Assembly (NCBI GenBank): GCA_964412785.1
Contig: CAYPQD010000003.1
Location: forward strand, 28,246-92,245
Source of the DNA: UBA5336 sp964412785
GTDB taxonomy: Bacteria; Pseudomonadota; Alphaproteobacteria; Caulobacterales; Hyphomonadaceae
Direction of reading: 5' to 3'
DNA length: 64,000 nt
A program made the translations under genes and the position numbers. Of this stretch, positions 1 through 6,860 are shown piece after piece; position 1 is the stretch's first letter, and each line of letters starts with the position of its first letter. The notes under the pieces were generated by a model, which had not been told where the DNA came from, searched no databases, and saw only the letters and a list, made by a program, of their open reading frames with translations.

Positions 1-858
1 GCGCTCGTCGAAGCCATGGCCGCGGTTGAGGTCCTCGTGGACTTTCCTGACGAGGGGGACGTCGAGGGCGCGACCCTCGCGCCGGCGCGCGCGCAGGTCG
101 CTGGCCTGCGGGATGAGATCAAGGCGGCGCTCCGCGACGACCGGATCGGCGAGCGAATTCGCGGCGGCTTCCGGATTGCCCTGATCGGTCCGCCAAATGC
201 CGGCAAGTCGAGCCTGCTTAACCGGCTCGCAGGACGAGAGGCTGCGATCGTCTCCCACCGGCCCGGAACGACACGGGACGTGGTCGAGGTGCCGCTTCGG
301 CTGGCCGGCCAGATGGTCTGGATCAGCGATACGGCGGGCCTCCGTGACACCGAAGACCCGGTTGAGGCAGAAGGCGTGAAGCGCGCACAGCTCAGCGCTC
401 GGGAGGCAGACCTGCGCCTTCTTGTTCAGGACGCCGCGCGCCCTGAAACAGCCGGCGCCTTCGCTGACCTCCTCTTGCCCGGCGACCTGTATATCCTCAA
501 CAAGTCTGACCTGTCCGATCGCGGCGAGCCGCCGGATGTTTCACGTGAAACATTCCGCGTCTCCGCCAAGACCGGAGCGGGATTGAATGTTCTGGAGGCG
601 CGCCTTGCGGACTGGGTGGCTTCACACATATCGGGACGCGAGCCGCCCCTGGTCACCCGCGCCCGCCATCGGGCGGGGCTCGACGCGGCCGCAGATCATC
701 TCGCGACGGCGCTGGCCGGGCTCGACGCCCAGATCGGCGCCGAGTTTGTGGCTGAGGACTTGCGCGCCGCTGCAGAGCATGTTGGGCGCCTTGTTGGCCG
801 CATCGACGTGGAAGATGTCCTGGGCTCTGTCTTCTCAAGCTTCTGCATCGGCAAGTGA
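1..858 (+). CDS. mnmE: tRNA uridine-5-carboxymethylaminomethyl modification GTPase MnmE (5' part missing)
   Basis: Partial gene: the reading frame is open from base 1 and the N-terminal tetrahydrofolate-binding domain lies outside the window. Visible are the G-domain motifs GPPNAGKSS (P-loop), DTAG (G3) and NKSD (G4), then the C-terminal helical part ending in the family's terminal CIGK, whose Cys is needed for tRNA modification. MnmE acts with MnmG (next gene) to place the cmnm5 group on U34 of several tRNAs. An in-frame ATG at 16 is internal, not the start. A perfect parS palindrome lies inside at 537-552 and is read as V-S-R-E-T. Identification is very secure. Confidence 0.97.
   Translation, partial: ALVEAMAAVEVLVDFPDEGDVEGATLAPARAQVAGLRDEIKAALRDDRIGERIRGGFRIALIGPPNAGKSSLLNRLAGREAAIVSHRPGTTRDVVEVPLRLAGQMVWISDTAGLRDTEDPVEAEGVKRAQLSAREADLRLLVQDAARPETAGAFADLLLPGDLYILNKSDLSDRGEPPDVSRETFRVSAKTGAGLNVLEARLADWVASHISGREPPLVTRARHRAGLDAAADHLATALAGLDAQIGAEFVAEDLRAAAEHVGRLVGRIDVEDVLGSVFSSFCIGK
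537..552. promoter_or_regulatory. parS: parS centromere site 1 (inside mnmE)
   Basis: Exact match to the consensus TGTTTCACGTGAAACA, extended by one base pair each side to an 18-bp perfect palindrome (536-553). It is expected to be bound by the ParB encoded about 3.7 kb downstream and to nucleate ParB spreading for chromosome segregation. It lies in coding sequence, so base changes are also constrained by MnmE. Confidence 0.95.
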
Positions 859-924
859 CGGCCTGTGTTCAATTACCGACACGGGCGCGCTATATCCCCG
901 GTCAGGACAGGCGCAGGAGAGAGC

Positions 925-2784
925 GTGTCAGACGCGACCCGGTTTGACGTCATCATTGTGGGCGGTGGCCATGCCGGCTGTGAGGCGGCAATGGCGGCGG
1001 CCCGCTTTGGCGCGAGAACGGCCCTTGTCACCCATAGCGCCGCGACGATCGGCGAGCTGTCCTGCAACCCCGCGATCGGTGGCCTCGGCAAGGGTCATCT
1101 GGTCCGCGAGATTGATGCCCTTGACGGCGTGATGGGTCGAGTGTCGGACCGCTCGGGAATTCAGTTCCGCATGCTCAACCGGTCGAAGGGGCCTGCCGTC
1201 TGGGGCCCGCGGGCACAGATGGACCGGGCGCTCTACCGCGCAGCGATGCAGGCCGAGATTGCCGCAATGCCCGGATTGACCGTGATCGAGGGCGGGGTGA
1301 GCGACATCCTGGTCGAGGACAGGCACATTGCCGGTCTGGTCACTGAGGACGGACGCCGCTTCCGTGCGGGCGCCGTCGTCATCACGACGGGCACCTTTCT
1401 GAGGGGTGTGATCCACCGGGGCGCGGAGCGGGTTGCGGCCGGCCGGCTCGGCGCGAGGCCGGCGGTTGCACTGGCCGACCGGCTCTATGCGCTCGGCCTG
1501 CCCATGGGGCGACTCAAGACCGGGACGCCGGCGCGATTGCACCGGGACTCGATCGCTTGGGACCAGCTGGAGCTGCAGCCGGCCGACGAGGTGCCGGTAC
1601 CCTTCTCGACCCTGACAGACCGGATCCGCGTGCCCCAGATCGCCTGCGGGATCACCTGGACGACGCCGGAGACCCACCAGCTGATCGCCGACCACATCCA
1701 CCAGTCGGCCGTCTATTCGGGCGCGATCTCGGGGCGGGGGCCTCGTTACTGCCCCTCCATTGAGGACAAGGTTCACCGCTTCGCCGATCGCGACCATCAC
1801 CAGGTCTTTCTCGAGCCGGAGGGGCTGCACGACCCGACCGTTTATCCGAACGGAATCTCCTCATCCCTGCCGGCGGAGGTGCAGTCGGCGTTCGTGCGGA
1901 CTATTCCGGGTCTTGAGGACGCCCGGATCCTGCAGCCGGGCTATGCGATCGAATATGATTATGTGGACCCGCGCGCGCTCGATCCGAGCCTGGCGCTCAA
2001 GGCGCTGTGCGGCCTTTATCTTGCCGGCCAGATCAATGGGACGACCGGGTATGAGGAAGCGGCCGCCCAGGGGTTGATGGCCGGCCTCAATGCAGCGCGC
2101 TTTGCCGGTGGCGGCGAGCCGGTCATGGTCGGGCGGGATGAGGGCTATATCGGCGTGCTGATTGATGACCTGGTGACCCGGGGCGTTACCGAGCCCTATC
2201 GCATGTTTACCTCCCGCGCCGAATACCGGCTCGCACTCAGGGCCGACAATGCAGACCAGCGCCTGACCCCCATGGGTCTGGGCTGGGGGGTCGTCAGCCA
2301 TGAGCGGGCGCAGAGGTTTCACGTGAAACATCAGCGGCTGGAGCGCGCCCGCGCCTTGCTTCGGTCGGCCGCCATGCCGCCGTCGCGCGCCGCGTCCTTC
2401 GGGTGGAGGGTCAACCAGGATGGCCGGCGGCGGTCCGCCTGGGCCTATCTGGCCTTTCCCGATATCACCTTCGACCATCTCGTCGACGCATGGCCTGAGC
2501 TTGCGACCATCGCAGAGGACGAGCGGGCACAGCTTTCGATCGAGGCTCAGTACGCCGGGTATATCGAGCGCCAGCAGGCGGATATCGACGCCATGCGCCG
2601 GGATGAGAGCCTGCGGCTGCCCGGCGATCTCGACTACACGGTGATCGGGGGCCTTTCCAATGAGGTTCGCTCCAAGCTCGAAGCTGTACGTCCCCTGACT
2701 CTCGGCCAGGCATCGCGAATTGAGGGCGTGACGCCTGGCGCGCTGACCGCCCTGCTTGGCCATGTGAAGCGACGGTCGGCATGA
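925..2784 (+). CDS. mnmG: tRNA uridine-5-carboxymethylaminomethyl modification enzyme MnmG (GidA)
   Basis: FAD-dependent partner of MnmE in cmnm5U34 synthesis. The product has about 619 residues, normal for the family. The dinucleotide-binding motif GGGHAGCEAA is near residue 12, NPAIGGLGKGHLV follows and TGTFLRG is near residue 155. I chose the GTG at 925 because AGGAG lies at 914-918 and the FAD motif then has normal spacing; a GTG at 865 would add 20 residues without a ribosome site. The gene follows mnmE closely and overlaps rsmG by 4 bases (ATGA). A parS site with one mismatch lies inside at 2315-2330. Confidence 0.96.
   Translation: MSDATRFDVIIVGGGHAGCEAAMAAARFGARTALVTHSAATIGELSCNPAIGGLGKGHLVREIDALDGVMGRVSDRSGIQFRMLNRSKGPAVWGPRAQMDRALYRAAMQAEIAAMPGLTVIEGGVSDILVEDRHIAGLVTEDGRRFRAGAVVITTGTFLRGVIHRGAERVAAGRLGARPAVALADRLYALGLPMGRLKTGTPARLHRDSIAWDQLELQPADEVPVPFSTLTDRIRVPQIACGITWTTPETHQLIADHIHQSAVYSGAISGRGPRYCPSIEDKVHRFADRDHHQVFLEPEGLHDPTVYPNGISSSLPAEVQSAFVRTIPGLEDARILQPGYAIEYDYVDPRALDPSLALKALCGLYLAGQINGTTGYEEAAAQGLMAGLNAARFAGGGEPVMVGRDEGYIGVLIDDLVTRGVTEPYRMFTSRAEYRLALRADNADQRLTPMGLGWGVVSHERAQRFHVKHQRLERARALLRSAAMPPSRAASFGWRVNQDGRRRSAWAYLAFPDITFDHLVDAWPELATIAEDERAQLSIEAQYAGYIERQQADIDAMRRDESLRLPGDLDYTVIGGLSNEVRSKLEAVRPLTLGQASRIEGVTPGALTALLGHVKRRSA
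2315..2330. promoter_or_regulatory. parS: parS centromere site 2 (inside mnmG)
   Basis: Matches TGTTTCACGTGAAACA at 15 of 16 positions; the first T is G. It is located near codon 465 of mnmG, between the two exact parS copies, and is probably a somewhat weaker ParB-binding site. Confidence 0.88.
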
Positions 2785-3425
2785 CCGAGGCCGCTGTGGT
2801 CCGGGTAGGGGGAGCGGACGATCTCATGCGGGCCGCCAATGTTTCACGTGAAACATTGGGGCGTATCGAGCGGGTGCTCGGGGTGATCGGCGCGTGGCGC
2901 AAGCGCATGAACCTGATCGGTCCGCGCGAGTGGGATGAGGTGTGGCACCGTCATGTCTGGGATAGTATGCAGCTGCGCCCGCTGATCCCCGCAGGGGCCC
3001 ACATCCTTGATCTCGGCTCCGGCGCCGGATTTCCCGGCCTCATCCTTGCTGCGGCAATTGAGCCAGGATCAGGCGGGCGGGTCAGCCTCGTGGAGCGTGT
3101 CGGCAAGAAGTGCGCGGTCATGCGCGAGGCAATCGCGGCCGCGAGCCTGCCCGCCACGGTCGTCCAGTCTCGGATCGAGGCGATCGACATCGCGGCGGTC
3201 GATGCCGTCTCGGCCCGCGCGCTGGCGCCCCTCCCGAAACTGGTGGATCTTGCGGCGCCCTGGCTGGAGGCGGGGGCTGACGGATACTTCCTGAAGGGTG
3301 AGCGCTGGCAAGAGGAATTGACGGCAGCCGCGGATCGGTGGACTTTCGCGCATTCGGCAGTTCCGAGTCGCACGCGCGCTGGGAGTGTCGTCCTGAAGCT
3401 TTCGGAGGTGCGTCGTGGCGGCTGA
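2781..3425 (+). CDS. rsmG: 16S rRNA (guanine-527-N7)-methyltransferase RsmG (GidB)
   Basis: SAM-dependent methyltransferase that modifies G527 of 16S rRNA. The product is 214 residues. The SAM-binding motif I ILDLGSGAGFPG is near residue 75; the upstream segment WRKRMNLIGPREWDEVWHRH is typical of the family. The start overlaps the mnmG stop as ATGA, implying translational coupling, and the 3' end overlaps the parA start by 11 bases. A 24-bp perfect palindrome containing parS lies near the 5' end. Standard origin-proximal neighbour of parAB in Alphaproteobacteria. Confidence 0.96.
   Translation: MTEAAVVRVGGADDLMRAANVSRETLGRIERVLGVIGAWRKRMNLIGPREWDEVWHRHVWDSMQLRPLIPAGAHILDLGSGAGFPGLILAAAIEPGSGGRVSLVERVGKKCAVMREAIAAASLPATVVQSRIEAIDIAAVDAVSARALAPLPKLVDLAAPWLEAGADGYFLKGERWQEELTAAADRWTFAHSAVPSRTRAGSVVLKLSEVRRGG
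2836..2859. promoter_or_regulatory. parS: parS centromere site 3 (inside rsmG), 24-bp perfect palindrome
   Basis: The exact 16-mer TGTTTCACGTGAAACA occupies 2840-2855 and is extended by CCAA/TTGG to a perfect 24-bp palindrome. It is translated as N-V-S-R-E-T in RsmG. It is the longest of the three sites and lies closest to parAB, so it may be the strongest ParB nucleation point here. Confidence 0.95.
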
Positions 3426-4230
3426 GACCACCCGTATATTTGCCATCGCTAACCAGAAGGGCGGTGTGGGCAAGACCACCACGTCGATCAATCTCGGCAC
3501 GGCGCTCGCGGCTGTCGGCCGGCGGGTGCTGGTGATCGACTTTGATGCCCAGGGCAATGCCTCGACGGGCCTCGGCATCGGCCGGGCGGACCGCCGGCTG
3601 ACATCCTATGACGTTGTCATTGACGGGGTGAGGCTCGAGGACGCCATTGTTCCGACGCTGGTGCCCCGGCTCGATATCGTCACAGGCGATGAGAATTTGG
3701 CGGGCGTCGAGATAGAACTGGCCAGCGAAACCCGGCGCTCCTACCGGTTGCGGAGCGCGGTTCGCGACTATCTTGAACGGATGGCAGCAGAGGGCCAGCC
3801 GGCCTATGACTACATCCTGATCGACTGCCCGCCCTCACTCTCCTCGCTGACCATCAACGCCATGACAGCAGCCGATGCGCTCCTGGTGCCGCTGCAGTGC
3901 GAGTTCCTGGCGCTGGAGGGCCTCAGCCAGTTGCTCCGGACGGTCGAGATCGTCCGCTCGGGCCTCAACCCTGACCTCGAAATTCAGGGCGTCGTCCTCA
4001 CCATGTATGACCGACGCAACAACCTCTCCGATCAGGTGGCCGACGAGGTGCGCGCTTTCTTCGGCAACAAGGTCTACAACACGGTAATCCCGCGCAATGT
4101 CCGCCTGTCAGAGGCGCCCTCCTTCGGCAAGCCAGCACTGCTCTATGATTACCGGTGCCCGGGCAGCGAGGCCTATATCCGCCTCGCCTCGGAGGTGTTG
4201 CAACGCGAACGCAGCCTGCGGGCCGCCTGA
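3415..4230 (+). CDS. parA: chromosome-partitioning ATPase ParA
   Basis: Walker-type ATPase that drives segregation of ParB-parS complexes. The product is 271 residues. The deviant Walker A KGGVGKTT is near residue 13, Walker B-like VIDFDAQGNAS follows, and YDYILIDCPPSL marks the second aspartate motif. The GTG start is supported by GGAGG at 3404-3408, seven bases upstream, and lies within the end of rsmG. It is followed after 8 bases by parB. No plasmid-type N-terminal DNA-binding extension is present, as expected for chromosomal ParA. Confidence 0.96.
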   Translation: MAAETTRIFAIANQKGGVGKTTTSINLGTALAAVGRRVLVIDFDAQGNASTGLGIGRADRRLTSYDVVIDGVRLEDAIVPTLVPRLDIVTGDENLAGVEIELASETRRSYRLRSAVRDYLERMAAEGQPAYDYILIDCPPSLSSLTINAMTAADALLVPLQCEFLALEGLSQLLRTVEIVRSGLNPDLEIQGVVLTMYDRRNNLSDQVADEVRAFFGNKVYNTVIPRNVRLSEAPSFGKPALLYDYRCPGSEAYIRLASEVLQRERSLRAA

Positions 4231-4238
4231 GGGATCGG

Positions 4239-5141
4239 ATGAGCGAGAAGGACAAGCCGAAACAGACCCGCATGGGCCGCGGCCTGGCCTCCCTGATCGG
4301 GGAGTACGACGGCGTCGTTCCGAACACGCCGGAGGGGGAGGAGCGGGCTCGAGGCGCCAGCGAACTGCCCATCGACGCCATCCTGCCCAATCCGAGGCAG
4401 CCGCGCCGGCATTTCGATCCCGACGCCCTTGCCGAGCTCGCCGCCTCGATCCACGCCCACGGCGTCATCCAAGCGATTGTCGTTCGGCCGGATCCGGACA
4501 AGCCCGGCCACTACCAGATCGTCGCCGGTGAGCGGCGGTGGCGTGCGGCCCAGGAGGCGGGCCTCACCGCGATACCGGCGACTGTCCGCGACATGGACGA
4601 GCTGGAGCTGCTTGAGGTTGCCATAATCGAGAATGTCCAGCGGGCCGATCTCAATCCCATCGACGAGGCGGAAGCCTATCAGTCGTTGATGAGCCGATTT
4701 GCCCGCACCCAGGAAGGCCTTGCGGAGACGGTCGGCAAGAGCCGCGTGCACATCACCAACACCTTGCGCCTTCTGCAGCTCCCCGAAGAGGTTCGAGAGC
4801 ATGTCCGCGCAGGTCGGCTGACAGCAGGTGCGGCGCGGGCGCTCTTGGCCTTCGAGGACCCCGAAGCCATGGCGGACGAGGCCATTGCCCGGCAGCTCAG
4901 CGTCCGGGCGATCGAGAGCCTGGCGCGCAAGAGCCGGGACGCCGGGGCGGGACCGGGCGGCACGGGCCGGGCTGATGAGAAGGACGTCGATACAAAGGCG
5001 CTCGAAGCAGACCTCCAGCGCGCGCTTGGTCTTGAGGTCGATATCCGCGACAGGAAGGGCACGGGGGAATTGCGCATACGCTATCGTGATCTTGAGCAGC
5101 TCGACGAGGTCTGCAGCCGGCTCACCCGGCCGAAGACCTGA
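4239..5141 (+). CDS. parB: chromosome-partitioning protein ParB (CTP-dependent clamp)
   Basis: Binds the parS sites upstream and spreads along DNA as a CTP-dependent sliding clamp. The product is 300 residues. An N-terminal ParA-interacting segment contains MGRGLASLIGEY; the CTPase/Arg patch GERRWRAAQ is near residue 97; a helix-turn-helix around residues 160-190 includes VGKSRVHITNTLRLLQLP; a C-terminal dimerisation domain ends the protein. I chose the ATG at 4239, eight bases after the parA stop; longer frames run back into parA. Last gene of the mnmE-parB operon, followed by a palindromic repeat in the convergent gap before holA. Confidence 0.96.
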   Translation: MSEKDKPKQTRMGRGLASLIGEYDGVVPNTPEGEERARGASELPIDAILPNPRQPRRHFDPDALAELAASIHAHGVIQAIVVRPDPDKPGHYQIVAGERRWRAAQEAGLTAIPATVRDMDELELLEVAIIENVQRADLNPIDEAEAYQSLMSRFARTQEGLAETVGKSRVHITNTLRLLQLPEEVREHVRAGRLTAGAARALLAFEDPEAMADEAIARQLSVRAIESLARKSRDAGAGPGGTGRADEKDVDTKALEADLQRALGLEVDIRDRKGTGELRIRYRDLEQLDEVCSRLTRPKT

Positions 5142-5299
5142 AGCGCTCGTCTTTCGTTTCACTTCAGGCCGGCGCTTCCTGCCAACATGCGCGGATGACG
5201 ACTGATCCGCGGTCACGGCGCATAAGCGCCGACGCCCAGTCGCGCCTGCCCGGCGCTGCAGGGTTTGCGTCGCCGTCGGGGGTGCAATACCAACCCTGA
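5141..5299. repeat. palindrome-rich intergenic repeat, copy 1
   Basis: Non-coding gap between the convergent genes parB and holA. Read on the minus strand, about 5262-5180 aligns with 13062-13145 over roughly 85 bases with few differences. Two hairpins are visible: GCGGAT/ATCCGC (5191-5210) and GGCGC/GCGCC (5217-5230). A second conserved block at 5149-5177 matches 13157-13185 at 25 of 29 positions, but in the opposite orientation relative to the core. This looks like a REP/BIME-type or MITE-like element at gene 3' ends; it may also act as a transcription boundary. Confidence 0.75.
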
Positions 5300-5328
5300 A
5301 GGGGCGACCAATTTCCTTGGAGTCGCGC

Positions 5329-6375
5329 CTATAGCGGACCCGTCTTGGGCGGGACGGGGCGCACCATTCGTGCCACCAATTGGCGCAGGGCGGGGCCATT
5401 GAGATGCCCGGCCCGGCGCACGTCCATCTCGACCTGGTGGAGTGTCGCCACCAGCTGGATCAGCCTTTGCGCGGGCCAGGTCCTGAGGCGCGCCGAAAAG
5501 GCCGTCCACTCCCGGCCATAGACCTTCGGAAAGATCATCTGGCCAACATCACTGCGGCCTGTCTCGGCCTGTCTTGCCTGCGCCGCCAGCATGCGCTGGG
5601 CCTCTCGCTGAATGGCGCGAACCAGGCTGATCGCTGACGTGCCCGCAAGCAAGGCGCGGTCGAGCGCCTGCAGGGCGGCTATGGCGTCCCGGTCAAAGGC
5701 GGCGGTGATGGCGTGCGCCACATCCTGATCGACATCCGGCACACCGATTGCGCGGATGTCGTCAAGGTCAACCGGGCGATCCAGCCCGCGGGCATAGAGA
5801 GACAGTTTGTCGATCTCCGAGCGGGCGAGCGCCCGGTGTCCCGGCAGGCCGGCGGCATATATGGCAAGCGCTTCTGGCGTGATTGCGATACCGGCCGCGT
5901 CCAGGCCGTCGCGGACCAGCGTGACGGCATCGGCATCGCTGTCGGCATAGACATGCAGGCTCACAGCGCATCGGGCTGCCTCGAAGGCCGCGCGTAGTTT
6001 TGATTTTGCCTTGAGGGCGCCGGCGGTGACGAGGAGTCGGTTTCCACCGGGCGACCAGACCGCGAGATGGCGTTCCAGCGCTTCGACAATCAGCGGGGAT
6101 GCCCGTTCACTGCCCAGCGACACGCGGATCAGGCTGACTCCGCCAAGCAGCGAGCGCGCGTCCAGTGCATCAAACAGGCGGGCCGGTTCGCTTCGGAGCT
6201 CATCGTCGAGAATGCGAACCCTGTCGGGTGGTTCTGCTGGGTCGCTCCAGCCGGAAATGACCTGATCGGCCGTGTCGCTGACGACGCCGTCATCCTCGCC
6301 GAACACAAGAACCGCGCCGACCGCGGGGTCGGGGCGCCGGGCGAAGGCAATGGCCTTGTCGCCCTGCAGCTTCAT
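5329..6375 (-). CDS. holA: DNA polymerase III subunit delta
   Basis: Clamp-loader delta subunit, which opens the beta sliding clamp. The product is 348 residues, normal length. Family features include the N-terminal AAA-like fold with VLVFGEDDGVVSD and the middle segment IYAAGLPGHRALARSEIDKL. The 5' end overlaps the lptE stop by 4 bases (ATGA), making it the last gene of a leuS-lptE-holA operon, a common alphaproteobacterial arrangement. It converges on parB across the repeat-bearing gap. Confidence 0.92.
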   Translation of the reverse strand: MKLQGDKAIAFARRPDPAVGAVLVFGEDDGVVSDTADQVISGWSDPAEPPDRVRILDDELRSEPARLFDALDARSLLGGVSLIRVSLGSERASPLIVEALERHLAVWSPGGNRLLVTAGALKAKSKLRAAFEAARCAVSLHVYADSDADAVTLVRDGLDAAGIAITPEALAIYAAGLPGHRALARSEIDKLSLYARGLDRPVDLDDIRAIGVPDVDQDVAHAITAAFDRDAIAALQALDRALLAGTSAISLVRAIQREAQRMLAAQARQAETGRSDVGQMIFPKVYGREWTAFSARLRTWPAQRLIQLVATLHQVEMDVRRAGHLNGPALRQLVARMVRPVPPKTGPL

Positions 6376-6860
6376 CGCGCTCCGACCAGTTGCAGGCGGA
6401 GGTCCTGGACGATGTTGCGTGCCAGAACGTCGGCAGCGCGGTCGCCGGCAGCCGACTGAGCGGCGATGTCGCCATAGGGTGCATTCGGTGGAACGTTGAA
6501 GAAGGCCTCGCCGATCGCGTCGCCTTGATGGGTGGTGCCATCGCCCAGTTCCAGGCTGTAGCGCCCGGCGGCCCGGACCGAAGCGCGCGAGGCCGCGCCA
6601 TCGGGTTCGAAGGCGAGCCGGCGAAGCTTCTCGTTCACGGTAACCGTGAGTAGCGCCGGCTCATCGATACCGGGAAGGCCCACTTCCAGTTCGCGAATAA
6701 GGGCCTTGCGCAGCTCAAAGCCGGTACGACCCGGGATCTCGGCAACGCGGATCGGGCCGGCATTCCCGGCGTTGAAGCCGGAATCTTTGCCATAGACCGG
6801 GCGCAAGCCACAGCCGGCGAGGAGAAGCGCTGAGGCGAGGAGGATCATCAGTCGGCTCAT
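6372..6860 (-). CDS. lptE: LPS-assembly lipoprotein LptE
   Basis: Outer-membrane lipoprotein that plugs the LptD barrel during LPS export. The 162-residue product begins with a lipoprotein signal whose lipobox LLAGC places the lipidated Cys at residue 17, followed by GLRPVYG, the hallmark start of alphaproteobacterial LptE. It sits between leuS and holA with 4-base overlaps on both sides (ATGA type), the conserved context of this poorly conserved family. Lipidation and function are inferred from the family. Confidence 0.88.
   Translation of the reverse strand: MSRLMILLASALLLAGCGLRPVYGKDSGFNAGNAGPIRVAEIPGRTGFELRKALIRELEVGLPGIDEPALLTVTVNEKLRRLAFEPDGAASRASVRAAGRYSLELGDGTTHQGDAIGEAFFNVPPNAPYGDIAAQSAAGDRAADVLARNIVQDLRLQLVGAR

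Noticed and set aside
928..2763. Long minus-strand frames opposite mnmG
   Set aside because: Mirror frames of the conserved mnmG gene; no ribosome sites or family matches.
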